Counted from the first letter of the stretch, positions 1 through 11,190 are shown. The stretch: 64,000 nt of DNA from Gnetum montanum (GCA_015680685.1 MNCI01021461.1:441544-505543), one strand, 5' to 3'. Translations and numbers: made by a program. Notes: a model not told the origin generated them from the letters alone.

Positions 1-70
1 CCCCCTACAACCCGGTAAGGCATTGAACTGTCACCTACGACCCGGTAAGGCCTTAAACTGCCATGCATCT
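1..70 (+). repeat. Tandem array upstream of T-1 pol (two copies and a remnant)
   Basis: Copies of a roughly 35-base unit contain ACCCGGTAAGGC followed by TTAAACTGCCA or TTGAACTGTCA. The same array type precedes the pol segment of T-2 (11210-11272) and T-3 (54300-54660). The array is cut by the window edge, so its true length is unknown. Confidence 0.7.
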
Positions 71-159
71 CGGTGTGACGATAATCCACCATCATGCATA
101 TACACATAAGTTAAAATTACCAAAGAACATAGAATGATACCCATTAGCTCATTCAGCTC

Positions 160-176
160 TCTGTTTATTGGCAGGA
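160..176 (+). promoter_or_regulatory. Putative 3' splice site before T-1 pol
   Basis: TTTATTGGCAG|GAG follows a pyrimidine-rich stretch (CTCATTCAGCTCTCTG). T-2 (CAG at 11387-11389) and T-3 (CAG at 54779-54781) have the same TTGGCAG|G at the equivalent place. Ogre elements are known to splice out an intron between protease and RT. Conservation in three diverged copies supports an acceptor; usage is inferred. Confidence 0.5.
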
Positions 177-1178
177 GCAAGCTCGATGGATTGCCAGCAT
201 TTAACCGCACCGTTAATCATTGATGGACCATATGGCAAAATTGCAAGAGATATTAACATAAACCTCATCCACTTAAGTCCATCAACGGATGACGTAGTCA
301 TTACCTCAACACAGCAAACAATAGACAACTACAAAGGCATGACAAAACCCCTTGACATAGAAGCCGAAAATATCACTGAAGACCCATTGACCGAAACCCC
401 CGTCACCATACCTAATGGGGAAATCAAAATATTAAAATTAAGCACATTACTACAACCGTAACTAGCCAAAGACATTGAGGATGTGCTTAGGGAAAACATA
501 AAAGCATTCGCTTGGTCTTACACAGACATGCCCGGGTTAGACCCTCGTATTGTCCAGCATAACATTATCCTTAATCCGAACCTGAGACCGGTAAAACAAA
601 AGGCACGAAAGGTTAAACCCGAGGTGGAATTGGCAGTTCATAATGAGATCACCAAGCTNCAAATACGCATCAACCCGGAGCATCAACTCCGGACAACCTT
701 TATGACACCATGGGGAACCTTTTGTTACACAATGATTCCCTTTGGTCTCAAGAACGCTGGGGCCACGTATCAAAGAGTGATGACATTCATCTTTAGCGAT
801 TACATGTTACATTCACTCAACAACTATGTGGATGACATTGTGGTTAAATCAAAAACATTGGAACAACATGTACAAGATCTCGACTTAGTATTAAAGTGTT
901 GTTTGAAGTATGAATTGAGACTTAACCCGAAAAAATGTATCTTCAGCGTCAAGACAGGAAAAATGCTTGGATTTATAGCCTCAGAAGCAGGGATACGAGT
1001 AGACCCCGATAAGGTTAAGGCCATAACAAACCTGAAACCACCTGGTAACCTTACCGAACTTCGAGGCCTACAAGGTAGATTACAGTTTATCAGGCGATTC
1101 ATAGAAAAACTAACAGACAAACTAAAACCTATGAACCACCTGTTACACAAAAACGTTCATTTTGAATGGATTCCATAG
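168..1178 (+). pseudogene. T-1 pol: N-terminal leader and reverse transcriptase, internally shortened
   Basis: One frame reads through a single stop (TAA at 459) from the leader (IDGPYGK, later DIEAENITEDP) into RT. RT motifs are AFAWSYTDMPGLDP, TTFMTPWGTFCYTMIPFGLKNA and the catalytic YVDD (825-836), followed by the thumb (GFIASEAGIRVDP, LTELRGLQGRLQFIRRFI). Against T-2, about 222 nt (74 codons: the fingers, the first catalytic Asp region and LLSFMDG) are missing, exactly at the ambiguous base at 659. The reading frame is kept across that point. The ORF stops at TAG 1176, where sisters suggest a sense codon. It would copy element RNA into DNA if intact. Confidence 0.85.
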
Positions 1179-2301
1179 TGTCAAGAAGCATTCGATAATA
1201 TTAAAACGGCACTTGCTCGACTACCCATGGTTTATCCACCTCAAAATGATAAACCATTTTATATCTACCTTGCCACTTCAGATTCATCAATCACGTCTAT
1301 GCTTTGCCCGAAGCCCGAAACAAGATGACGGAACTGAAGTCCCTGTATATTACTTAAGCCATGCATTAGTTGCCCACGAGAAAAAGTACAACGACGTGGA
1401 GAGATCATGTTTAGCTTTGGTATTTTCTTTAAGGAAATGGCGACATTACCTCTTCCGTAACCAAGTTAACATAATTTGCATGGATAATGTGCTAAGGGCT
1501 ATAACAGGAAACATTTACGAAACGAGTCAGATAGCCCGCTGGAAAGCCATGATAGCTGAATTTGACCTACACTACATAGTGCAATCATTAGTTAAGGGTC
1601 AAGCCATAGCAAGTCAAATGGCCACGTCACCAACGCATGATCAAGCAATAATAGAGCCAGAATTCCCGAATGAGAATATAAGCGCAATAGACATAGTGCC
1701 CAACGACTATGATGCCATTCTAAAATTTGATGGAGCATCCACCTCTTAAGGGGGAAGTGCAGCCGTTGTCATCACCTATCCCTCCGAGGAAATCCAACCC
1801 TTTGCTTATCGTTTCAATTTTTATTGTACCAACAACATAGTAGAGTATGAAGGTCTCCTTAGAGGTCTCGCGATAGCATTGGCTTCAGACATCACACGGC
1901 TTGTAGTCCGAGGAGATTCACAGCTGGTCTTAAACCAAATCACAGATGTTTACACTTGCAAAGCCCAACATTTACAACCATACTGTGACCTGACAAAACA
2001 TTTAATAAGGCGATTTGAAAACATCGATGTGCAACACGTTTCTAGAAATGATAACACCATTGTAGACGCATTAGCCACATTGGCATTAAACATATCGCTA
2101 GACATGTTCCATGCATTACCAAGCTCCGTGATCAATTGTGCCAAACTAATAACTGATACTCTTGACACATTGCCGGTCGCATCTGTTAGTACAACACACA
2201 CAATGGAATGGTATGACAACATCAAAGAATACATTCGACGCGGTGAAACACCACGACATCTAACAAATGCACAAAAGGATGCAGTACGAAAACGTTCTTG
2301 A
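1179..2301 (+). pseudogene. T-1 pol: RNase H and second (archaeal-type) RNase H
   Basis: The first RNase H shows YYLSHALVAHEKKYNDVERSCLALVFSLRKWRHYL. A frameshift near 1310-1325 separates it from the RT frame. The second domain begins at LKFDGASTS (about 1720), has a stop at 1747, and keeps candidate catalytic residues D (FDGAS), E (NNIVEYEGLL), D (RGDSQLVLNQ) and D (NTIVDALATLAL). Two RNase H domains in this order place the element in the Tat/Ogre lineage. The frame ends at TGA 2299; the next segment continues in the same frame, so it is another point mutation. Confidence 0.8.
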
Positions 2302-3448
2302 CAGTATACACTAGTAGGGGACACGTTGTGTCGTAGATCCTATGAAGGCATATTGCTAACATGCGTCAGTAGTAGCAATGCCCAAACCATCGTCGAACAA
2401 GTACACGATGGACTATGCGGAGGACACATAGCGCCAAAAGCCATGGAAACAAAGATAAGACACTTAGGTTACTATTTTCCACACATGGAATATGACTGTC
2501 TCTCCAAGGTTAAAACATGTAGTACCTACCAAAAACATAGCAATTTAATCCATATCCCACCAAACGAGTTGCATACGGTGCAAATCACGTGGCCCTTTCA
2601 AAAGTGGGGGTTGGATCTCATTGGCCCAATAACACCCTCATCTTTTGCGGGGGCATAGTTTTATTATAACCACAACTGAATATTTCACAAAGTGGGTAGA
2701 AGCTGCTCCCCTTCGAAAAACTACATCTAAACACGTGTGCAATTTTATTCTTGAAAACATTGTAACCCATTTTGGCGTTCCCATGACAATCATCACTAAC
2801 AACGGGCCACAATTTAGCAGTGTCGAGACCAAAACCTTTTGTGACAGTCTAGGGATCAAACACTCGTTTTCATCCCCTTACTATCCCTAGAGCAACGGGC
2901 AAGTAGAGGCAACAAACAAAACCATCATTATAATACTCAAAAGGATGCTTACCCAAAACAAGCGAAGATGGCACGAACAATTGGTATACGCATTGTGGGC
3001 ATATCATACTATACATCGGACTTCAACAGGTAAAACACCATACATTCTTGTTTATGGTTCAGAAGCTATTTTACCTCTGGAATTACAGGTACCATCTTTA
3101 AGGATCACACTTTTTGGACTCCTCGACGATGGGCAAAACAATGATCTATGCATCATTGATCTAGACTCGGTGGAGGAAGAACGCGTACATGCACTTGATC
3201 AAATCGAATGGTACCAGAAACAACAACAACAACGACATCGACATGATAGTCATAAGCGCCCTATCAAAGAAGGCAACCTTGTACTTAAGGTTGTCCGGGA
3301 ATACCCGGACAAGTTCTCAGCCAACTGGGAAAGGCCTTACTTGGTCACAAAAGCATATGACAATGGAGCATTTAAGCTAGCTGATATGGAAGGGCATGAG
3401 CTTGCAAATCCAACCAATCACCTGTTCCTGAAACCGTTCTATATTTGA
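2302..3448 (+). pseudogene. T-1 pol: HHCC zinc finger and integrase
   Basis: The zinc finger reads GGHIAPKAMETKIRHLGYYFPHME, with its last pair as CSTY, so the second Cys is lost. The integrase core has WGLDLIGPI (first Asp) and SNGQVEATNK (Glu), but the central motif is ITNNGPQF instead of TDNGPQF, so the second catalytic Asp has become Asn. A frameshift near 2655 and a TAG at 2888 interrupt it. The C-terminal part keeps the usual HDSHKRPIKEGNLVLK and FSANWERPYLVTKAYDNGAFKL blocks and ends at TGA 3446. It is inactive on two independent grounds. Confidence 0.85.
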
Positions 3449-3449
3449 G

Positions 3450-3920
3450 TATAAGCTCAGGTACGTGCGAGTCCTGGGATCACGACTATAAACTGATACC
3501 ATAGCTCATCCTGGAATCATGACAATAAATTGATACCACAGAATAGTCCTGGATTATGACTTAAAACTGATACCATAGATCGTCCTGGAATCATGACGAT
3601 AAACTAATACCACAGAATAGTCCTGGATTATGACTTAAAACTGATACCATAGATAGTCCTGGCATCATGATGCTAAAATAATACCACACAGTGTCTGCAA
3701 TGACGATAAACTAGCACTCATCCAGCATGACAGTAAAATGTCACAGTTACAACCACCAGAGTCTGCTAAGACTATAAACTAGTTTGCCTCTTCATGGTCC
3801 ACTAAGACTAGAAACTGGCAATGCAACGTCTGCCATGACGCTAAATCGGCAATGTCCAATGGGTTATGACATGAAACTAACCCATGAGAGTCCGCTAAGA
3901 CTATAAACTGGCAAGTTCAT
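3450..3920 (+). repeat. Degenerate tandem array after T-1 integrase
   Basis: About ten imperfect units combine GTCCTGGAATCATGAC, TTAAAACTGATACCA or ATAAACTAGCA, and CAGAATA. Early units match the 38-base unit of T-2 (14852-16316); later units resemble the decayed tail of that array (16317-16535, GTCCGCTAAGACTATAAACTGGCAA). The array is non-coding and lies between the pol stop and the 3' untranslated zone. Confidence 0.8.
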
Positions 3921-4928
3921 CTCCAGTTCCACAATTTACGACCACATTCAGTCATCAGAATCACTGCATCGCCTACCATCAGACAATCCTACCAACATTG
4001 CTGCCATTTATATATAGTTCCTGAAATCACCTCCAATGTCTTTGTTCCATCAGTAGCTATTTAAGTCTAAGCTCGCTTATTCACTCATGGTTTTCTTGTC
4101 TCCTTGGAGTTATGTTTGCAGGATGACACCCAGAAGTTTCGCACAAAAATGCATTTCATCATAAGCAGCAAGATGAGGCAATGTTCACAGCACACATGGC
4201 AAGACTAAATCAAACCATTCGCTAGTACATCCCCATCTCCCAATACATTCTCTATCTATTCACCGACACACTCTACTCAGCCACACCTTTGCTACACCCA
4301 ATGCATTCAAAACTTTGCGCATGCTGTTGCACACTTTAACACTTTAAAGCAGTTGCGACACACAACACAGCACTTGAGCATGAGTACAAAATCAAAGCAA
4401 AGCTTCTTTCGAAAAAAAAACCTTTGGCACTTCCCATACAAGCCCCAGGCGGGAAGGCAGTTGCCTTAAAACCAAGTACTCATGTCAAAACAATCAGGAA
4501 ACATCCAGTTGCATGGCTTTGGCTCTCCGCCAACAGGTTCCCCCAAAGAAGGGCCTTGTGCCTCCACAGAATGCAACACATCATCACATAGCTTTGGCCT
4601 TACCAACAAGATCTCTCGGACACCAACCAAGAGTCTTGTTCTGCCAAAGGATGCACATCACATGCCTGGATTCCGATTCTGCTAAATAATGGCTATTGAT
4701 AAGGACCAACATGCCACATACCAAAGCATCCCCTTTACCGAGCACAATCCCTTGGGCAGTTCCTAATCCCTACAACCACCTAAATTTATGTCTCTTAATC
4801 CCATGTACTACTGAACATAGTGCGATGACATCTAGTCAAATGGCAACGAACAAGGTCACTATCAAGTTGCTTGTGGTGTTTTGCACTTCTTTGTCGACGC
4901 TTCTTGCTTCGATTCCTCCAAGCGTCAA
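3921..4928 (+). other. T-1 3' non-coding zone before the LTR
   Basis: No coding region is supported. Short blocks match T-2, for example TACAAGCCCCAGGCG at about 4438 and again at about 17289, and a block around GATGACACCCAGAAG comparable to T-2 at 16755 and T-3 near 55685. Small ORFs here are not shared between copies. Confidence 0.6.
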
Positions 4929-4942
4929 CAAAGAGGGGCCAA
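4929..4942 (+). promoter_or_regulatory. Polypurine tract of T-1
   Basis: CAAAGAGGGGCCAA directly abuts the LTR start TGAAACACC. T-2 (17751-17764) has the identical tract and T-3 (56440-56453) has CAAAGAGGGACCAA. In LTR retrotransposons this tract primes plus-strand DNA synthesis. Confidence 0.8.
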
Positions 4943-5084
4943 TGAAACACCACAAAATTTTGAGCTTAGTACTTGTCCAACAAGAAGTAGGTCCCTGGGA
5001 CCCACAGATGACCGCAGCTACATCTGGTGTCACACATGGCAACTTCGGAGATCAAAATACTTAATTTTCACTAAGTATGTAGTC

Positions 5085-5430
5085 TCAGCGTATACACCCA
5101 GCGTATACGCTTAAGTTCACATCCACAACATATATTCTTGACATCCACAGTGTATACGCCCAACGTACACGTCCAGTGTGCACGCCTCACATGTACGCTC
5201 GGCAGGTACAATAGATGCATACGTCCGGCATGAAATCCCCAAAGATGACATGGAAACAACACTGTAATGCAAGATTTGGCACAAGGCAACGACCACCAGT
5301 GTATACACCCCAGCGTATATGCCCGCATCCATCAGTGTATAAGCCCAGCGTCCACAACATCTACGCCCAAATTTGCATACGCCCAGCACATCCAGCGTAT
5401 ACGCCCATAGTCTACGCTCGCCAGACGTAG
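5085..5430 (+). repeat. U3 minisatellite of T-1 LTR
   Basis: Irregular copies of a roughly 13-base motif, CAGCGTATACGCCC and variants (AGTGTATACGCCCAA, AGCGTATACACCC), repeat upstream of the TATA box. The GTATAC/GTATACGC core is palindromic, which produces spurious minus-strand ORFs rich in Val/Tyr/Thr. The corresponding region has different motifs in T-2 and T-3. Confidence 0.7.
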
Positions 5431-5530
5431 CACCCACCAAATGTAACATATTGTACACTTGTAAATTTTGTACTTTTGCACCCGGTCAACGCACCACGTG
5501 TTGCCCAACTCGAGTCTAGCGTCAAAAACC

Positions 5531-5540
5531 TATATAAAAG
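5531..5540 (+). promoter_or_regulatory. TATA box in T-1 LTR
   Basis: TATATAAAAG sits about 590 bases into the LTR, downstream of the minisatellite. T-2 has TATAAATA at 18726 and T-3 TATAAATAC at 44032 in the same relative position. Confidence 0.65.
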
Positions 5541-6005
5541 CCTCATTTTTTACTAGATCGAGGTCAGTTGGCAAATCCTAGAGCAACACCAGAGAGCAGA
5601 GATGATGAGCACCAAAGCAGAAACCTTTTATGCTGGACAAACCTGTACACTGAGCCTACAGCTTCTACGTTGTGCCTACAGTGTGAACTAGCCCACAGTC
5701 ACCGTTGCATCCACCGGGGCTTTTCGTCCGCCTTGTGTTCCAGTCACAACTGAGTTAGACCGGTGCATTGTACTTTCATTCTGTAATGTCATTGTTACAT
5801 TTTCTTCCCAAAATCGTTTACTATTTGCATTAATTATTGCATGTACTCTATTTACGTTTGTTTACATCTACGCTCTGTTCACATTCATTACGTTGTTTAC
5901 GCTCCGATCCACGCTCGCTACGCCGTTTACGTATAACCTAGTGTATAACACCTTGGTGTACGTTTGGGGAAATCCTTGTTTGATCCATGTGCGGACCACC
6001 CAAGG

Positions 6006-6173
6006 TACTCTGCCTTCGTTCATTCCAGCTTGCCCTTAGGCGAAGGTAGTGTCTTCTATACGTGTTCGGTATCCCATGGTCTCTATTTCNTACTTTGCCT
6101 TCATTCATTCTAGCTCACCCTCAGGCGAAGGTAGGGTCTTTTGTGCGTGTCCTGTGATCCGACGGTCTCTGTT
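6006..6173 (+). repeat. 84-base direct duplication around a single N at 6090
   Basis: The blocks 6006-6089 and 6091-6173 both carry TGCCTTC, TTCATTC, AGCT, GCGAAGGTAG and GGTCTCTRTTTC and differ at roughly one base in six. The N lies exactly between them. T-2's LTR has this block once. The arrangement suggests two LTR copies joined, either biologically or in assembly. Confidence 0.65.
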
Positions 6174-6213
6174 TCCTTCCAGCCGGAGACTGATGATTTT
6201 GGACGGTACAGCA

Positions 6214-6293
6214 GGGACTTGTCTTCCACCTCTCTGAGGTTGTTTCGCTCCACCTTGAACTAGACCCTCCTGTTGTGCACGTTTCGGGGCCAT
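6214..6293 (-). pseudogene. D-1 ORF2 N-terminus, cut by T-1
   Basis: The minus-strand ORF starts MAPKRAQQEGLVQGG and has about 26 codons before it runs into the end of the T-1 LTR. D-2 (MAPKRGQQGGPYQG) and D-3 (MAPKGKHT) have the same start at the equivalent place, each followed upstream by the shared GTTAGTAAGG-type plus-strand block. This fixes the start codon at 6293. The rest of the protein is absent here. Confidence 0.65.
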
Positions 6294-8220
6294 TCTGCAA
6301 TCACATGGATCAAGCGTTAGTAAGGTTTTTTTTGGAAATCAAGTTATACCTTACTACTTGCCTTAATTAAAGATCTTATGTTATAACATGTGATCGTGCT
6401 TGAAAGTGGTAATAGTGGGTCTTGTGACTTAGGTGGTTGTCATTTTATTCTCCTAGTATACTTAAGGATTAAATGATTTTTGGCAGAATTATTCTAAGTG
6501 TTAGTGTTAATTACCCTAATTTATGTCCTTTGGGCAATGATAAATTTCAAAAAAGTTAGGTACTTTTCGATAAGTGTCACTCCACCATGACTAAACTGAA
6601 CACTCTGGGTTCAAGCAGGTTCAAACGGAATTAAAATCGGAGCACCAGTGAGCGAGATATGAGTAAAAAAGCAAGGGTCATGCAATCGTGAGTCGTAGAG
6701 AAAAATTTCAAAAACTCCCCCTGCATGAAAGGAAACATGATGCTAAGTGTTGCGACGAGGGTACCTATTTATAGGAAAATAGGACGCGATATCGCGTATG
6801 CGATATCTCGGCCCTACTAATGTGAGACACATGAAAAATACTGAATTTTTAATGATTTTTCTTGAAATTAATGGTTTATATTGAGGACATTAGCAAGCAT
6901 TAAGATGTTCTAGGGTAATTTCATTGATTCGAGAGGCACTCTTAATGATATTGATGTGAACTTTAGCAATAAAAATTTGGCGGTTACGAAAAAAGGGAAT
7001 GTAATGGTACATTGGAACGTTAAAATTTAGAGGGATAATGGTAGGGAAAGAAAATCAATTGAAAAATTAAGCTAAGGGTAAGAAATTGTGTGTTTGAGTT
7101 AGAGAATCAGTGAAGATGATGAAAAATTACACAAGTGGATCCTCCCCAAAGTAGGTTTCAACCTATAATGCCCTTGTGTAACCACACTTAAAGTGTTCGT
7201 GGGTACTAGAAGGGTTAAATGTAATCCACACTAACTCCACAAAGCACACACATGTAAATATCACTAGAATGAGATGAAAATTCTATGCTACACGGGACAC
7301 GAGCTACAATCACACGAACAGTGAGATGAGATGAACCATAGAAGGGATCGTAGAGATTGGGACATGAGGTAACTAACCCAAGACATAACGAATCCTACGT
7401 GTAAAGCATGATTAAGGTGTCACTAACCCATTGTTCCAAGATCAGGACCAAGTCCATTCCTCTAATCAATGACATCGCATTGTTTCATCCCATGATGAAT
7501 GACTATGAAAGTACCATAACAACAAGGCGTATGATCACTTGGCATTTTATGCAAGGGAGGAGTGAATTTTATTTTGTGGCACTTTTATTTTTGATTTTCT
7601 TTTTCTCTTTCTTTTTTTTTCACTTTACTGAAACTAGAAAAGCCGCCAACCTTCAGGCATGGGTGCATGTCTTTCCAGTGGAACCCCCTAGAACAGCGTT
7701 TGATTTTTGAGTGCCCTTTTTTTTATTACTCTTACTTCCATTTTCCAGTAGATCTACAAGGATCTTAGTACAACCATATTGCACGATAACTCCCACAGAG
7801 GTCACCAAAGAGAATCCACAAGTCCCCTTGGTGTCACACCCTAATCATTCCCTCTTTGTCCATCCTTCTTCATTCTAGGTACAATGAACACAAAATTAAT
7901 TATAAGTTTTAGAAATATCAAGAATATCACTGTACCCTCAAACAGGGCCTCTTTATTTGTAAAATGGATGAGTGGGTGTAATGGGCTCACTGTTCCAAAT
8001 AATTGATCACTCATGACTTAATAACATAAAACACACCTCAACCAATGATCCACATGAGTGTTTTATTCGTAGATGAGATTACTTACAAAAGCGTAAAAAG
8101 ACAAACACACAAAAAGATAAAAAGATAAAATAAAAAGTTGAAAAATGAAAAACTAGAAAACAAAAAGTTGTAAAATTAAAGAAAATAAAAAATATTTATT
8201 AATCCTACTTGTTAGTAAAA
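6294..8220 (-). other. D-1 non-coding interval between gag and ORF2
   Basis: No coding region is supported. Conserved blocks shared with D-2 and D-3 include GTGGATCCTCCCCAAAG at about 7136, GGCATGGGTGCATGTCTTTC at about 7657, and AAGTCCCCTTGGTGTCACACC at about 7819. A/T-rich runs at 7590-7620 and 8090-8190 are low complexity. The blocks are more conserved than the surroundings and may have an RNA or packaging role, which is speculation. Confidence 0.6.
6764..6812 (-). promoter_or_regulatory. Internal LTR-like promoter cassette upstream of D-1 ORF2
   Basis: On the minus strand, GATATC-rich repeats (6784-6812, with CGCGATATC and GCGATATCTCGG) are followed by CCTATAAATAGG (6775-6764) and then CACTTAGCATC. 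Family D LTRs have the same order: GATATC-type repeats, TATAAATA, CACTTAGGCATC. The TATA lies about 470 nt before the ORF2 ATG. D-3 has the same arrangement (58853-58930). Promoter activity is inferred. Confidence 0.45.
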
Positions 8221-9993
8221 TGGGGGATATCCCCCACAACTAAACGGTTGAGTATGGAAAGGACTAATAAATGAAAAATAAGGATCCTTGCATGTTGGAA
8301 GTATTGGGAATGGTCTAGACTTATCCCCTCGGGGTTCACACACTTGATTGTAATCATAGTGGGGCACTTTATACAATGTAGTTCCCGGATAACGAGTTAA
8401 CCCACTATGATATATGTGACCGTTAGATGGTATGCAAGGATTGGGTTGATGCCTCCCATGGTTGTGTTCATTGGGTCATATAGTTGTTGGAATGTAAGTT
8501 GGTGGCCTTGATGAAGTTACATGAGGCATTGGGTTCGAGGGTAAGGGTGCACCACAGTGTGGGACTTGTGCTAGGTTGGAAGATGTAGTGGCCTCTGAAT
8601 TTTGTTGTCCCTTCTTACGGTCGTGTTTAAAGAAGGGGTGCTTTTGATGTTGAGGAGGTTTCTCACTGTTGTTGGTAGTATTAGCACAAGTAACGTTCAT
8701 GGATTGTTGCTATCGTACAAGCATCTTAGGAATAGTTGGTGGCACTGTGGAAGGAGGGAAAGGATGAGAATGTTGAAAGTTAGGAGGGATGTAAGGTGCA
8801 CAAGGTGGTGGTTGTGTTGAAGGTATGGGCTGATAGTATTGTGGAGAATAGTATTGTGGTGAGATAGAGTACATCAGCCCAAATGGAGAAATAGTATGTT
8901 GAATGTGATAAGCATTTGAGTTCAGAAAATATGAAGGGTGCCTCCAGTCTAAGGGTGGTCTACCCCACAACTGGGATGGTTGCCACTATGGTCTAACACA
9001 GTATCTTTGTACGAACTCTGGATGTAACGTGTTTCCCCAATGCTCATGTAGATGTAACAATATTGGGCATTGGCCTTTGGGGTGATCGTACAGGCATATG
9101 TTGCATTCATATGTATGATTAGCAGTTGGGCACTTATTCCCTTCATTCTTTTTTTTTTGAATGTCTAATGTTTTGTCTTGCTTCTTAGGTTGTCAAAACT
9201 CTTTCTCCAATATTGTTGATATATTCTCCACACTTTTGATACATCCATTCTGGCATCTTATTGATCTTTGCCTTGGCTTCTTCTAATGATTATTGTATTG
9301 GAAAAGAGGATGTTTCCACCCTGAGATTAGTTGATCTCTCCTTGTTATGATCATGGACCTTTGTTAAGTTGAGATTTTGGTCCCGTTGATGTTTTTCAAA
9401 ACTCTCCCATCGAGCTAATTCTCCTTCTTCTTTTGCTACTCACTTAATAAGCTCTTGGATTTGATGGGTTTGTAGTTTGTATAGTTGACCTTGGGCATAC
9501 ATTCCTAAGGTCTCTCTTGTTTCATTACGTAGCCCATCAATGATATGGTACATTAGCCTTTCCTCTGAAAACCTATGGCCTGGACAGTTGTTTAACAATG
9601 CGTAATATCTTTCTAAGGCCATGTCCAAGGGTTCATNCATGCGCAGGCATCATAGAAGGCTAGTAAATGTTAATGTGGATCTAAGTCATAGCCTCCTGAA
9701 AATTTGGGAAAGTTGTTTAAATCGAGCTTGGGTAGATGACTCTCTTTATGATGCCTACATGAGATTCGAATAGCCTCTTGTATTTGCGTTAGGCTTGTAG
9801 TGGCCAGTGGGGGTTCATCGTCATCAGGTAAGTTATGTCTTCGTGTGTTGGGATGATGTTGTTTTTGTTCATTCTTATAAGAAACTCCAACTTCAGGTTG
9901 TATACTCCAATCTTCATCGTCATATAATTCGTTGGTTCTCCAATGAACTTCTTCATTAAGTGTGGCATTATTATTATCTTGTAGGAGAGGCAT
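8221..9993 (-). pseudogene. D-1 gag-like coding region
   Basis: It starts MPLLQDNNNATLNEEVHWRT at 9993, like D-2's MSLSKYYDPATIDEEIHWIT. The core includes LPKLDLNNFPKFSGG, then PLDMALERYYALLNNCPGHRFSEERLMYHIIDG and the conserved LGMYAQGQLYKLQTHQIQELIK. A zinc-knuckle-like CX2C...HPKGQC, a Pro/His/Ser-rich tail and a terminus near GGDIPHF follow. The N at 9637 lies where about 200 nt present in D-2 (37717-37919) are missing. Several stops and frameshifts show it is dead. Gag would form the particle coat and bind element RNA. Confidence 0.7.
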
Positions 9994-10118
9994 TGTTGTA
10001 AAGTTGTGTGTGAATTTGGATGTGACTTTTTATAATTATTTCTTCTTTCTAAGAGATGTATTGTTAAGTCCTTTACAGCGACCTTGTATGATATAACTAA
10101 TCTAGAAAACTAGCACCA

Positions 10119-10136
10119 TCCCCGGCAATGGCACCA
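10119..10136 (-). promoter_or_regulatory. Primer binding site (tRNA-Asp type) of D-1
   Basis: The plus strand shows TCCCCGGCAATGGCACCA one base from the LTR edge. Plant tRNA-Asp(GUC) ends TCCCCGGCAACGGCGCCA, so 16 of 18 positions agree and both differences are transitions. The site primes minus-strand DNA synthesis. Athila elements use this type of primer. Confidence 0.7.
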
Positions 10137-10137
10137 A

Positions 10138-10970
10138 TGATGAGTGGCGAGGTACCCCTATACTCAACCATATGAATATGAGCGTAGCACTTGCGATCCG
10201 GTCGAACTTCGCAGATGGACTAGTTGTGGCACCTAGATAGTTATCCTTAGGTCGCAGTTCTCTATCTTCCCACCTGGACTAGTTATTAGCTTTGTCACGT
10301 ATGGTTTAGTCCAGAGTGAGGTGTATGATGTGTTCCTAATTCTAATGCTACTCTAGAAGGCAGTGGAAAATAATATTAACTAAGCTAAGCTATGAGAGAA
10401 ATGGTAAGAGTATCTAATCTAGCCTAAGTGCGATGAGCAACCGATTCCTTGATCAACCGTACACATCTTGGACCTCATGCATGATTACCACTGGGATTAC
10501 CAAGCACAAATCCTAGGTACGCCACTGGGATACCAAGTAGTCACACTTAAATGCTCGTAATCAAGTTGTACTCATACCGCATTCTAGGAGTTTAAGGGTG
10601 AGATAGAAAAAAGTAAATAACATTTAAATAAACAAACAAACAAATAAATAACAAAGTGAATGCTGCAATGATGAAGTAATCTCGATCTTTATTGTCAGTC
10701 ATGTGCATGTTCAAGTACGTCACACTTAAATAAAGAATGTCGTACAATTACATTCACCACACTGCAGGCAAACACTAGAAAAATAATCTAACTCTGGAGG
10801 GATCAAACTGCTAGAGCTTTGCTACTTCTAACTCCTAATTTCCTAAACAAGGGAGAGCTGCTTCTTATTTATAGACATTGTGGTGGACTGCGATATCGTG
10901 TACGCGATATCATACGGAAGACGCGATATCGCGGCCCATGCGATATCGTGTCCCATCACCTTATAACAAC
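10138..10970 (-). repeat. 5' LTR of D-1 (minus orientation)
   Basis: The left edge TGATGAGTGGCGAGGTACCCC matches D-2's LTR edge at 33402 and 38699. Inside are the family blocks ACTAGTTGTGG, CACTGGGATTACCAAG and TCTTTATTGTCAGTCATGTGCATG, then a GATATCGCG-rich U3 block at 10890-10958. The outer end is diffuse because the usual TTCATCA terminus is absent. Confidence 0.7.
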
Positions 10971-11190
10971 CCAAATTTCCTTAACATTTCAATCCCCCAA
11001 CATTGGGTCCCAAAATTTCTTATGAACAAAGGAGGAAAGTGTAGAAAATAAACGAAAAATAAATAAACATATATAAACACTTGAAAATTCCATAAAATCC
11101 CTAGGACCTTATTGCCCACTCAAAAATTGAAAATTTAAATATAGAGCTTAAAAGTCAAAATTTTTTTAAATTTTAAATAGTGCATATACT
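10971..11190. other. Unassigned AT-rich spacer
   Basis: The stretch between the D-1 LTR and the first T-2 array unit is A/T-rich with poly-A and poly-T tracts. No coding or repeat signal is visible. Confidence 0.5.

Larger units (their letters stand above)
1..6213 (+). mobile_element. T-1: 5'-truncated Tat/Ogre-like Ty3/gypsy retrotransposon
   Basis: The copy runs from a short tandem array at the window edge through RT, RNase H, second RNase H, integrase, a 3' tandem array and a 3' LTR ending at TACAGCA. Its gag, protease and 5' LTR would lie left of the window. Two RNase H domains in one pol is the known hallmark of the Tat/Ogre group. The right end joins family D sequence inside that element's ORF2, so T-1 inserted into D-1. 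Stops, one frameshift per domain and a missing RT segment make it non-functional. Confidence 0.85.
4943..6213 (+). repeat. 3' LTR of T-1
   Basis: It starts TGAAACACCAC after the polypurine tract and ends TACAGCA, where family D sequence resumes. It has a U3 minisatellite (5085-5430), a TATA box (5531-5540) and a terminal part like T-2's LTR (GCCTTC, GGCGAAGG, CCTTCCAGCC, TGATGATTT). The stretch 6006-6089 is repeated at 6091-6173 across the ambiguous base at 6090, so the right end may be a join of two LTR copies. Confidence 0.75.
6214..10970 (-). mobile_element. D-1: minus-strand gag-bearing LTR retrotransposon, 3' part displaced by T-1
   Basis: Read on the minus strand it has a 5' LTR (about 10970-10138), a tRNA-Asp-type primer site, gag (9993-8221), about 1.9 kb of non-coding DNA, and the start of ORF2 (6293). 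There T-1's LTR begins. The order and many blocks match D-2, whose ends are defined. No pol is present between gag and the non-coding zone. Confidence 0.75.

Noticed and set aside
824-1150. Minus-strand ORF of 108 codons
   Set aside because: A shadow of the RT frame; a similar shadow occurs opposite T-2 RT.
5071-5458. Overlapping minus-strand ORFs in the T-1 LTR
   Set aside because: Produced by the GTATACGC minisatellite; no sister conservation.
10119-10136. tRNA-Asp gene fragment
   Set aside because: Only the 18-base 3' end is present, next to an LTR edge: it is a primer binding site.
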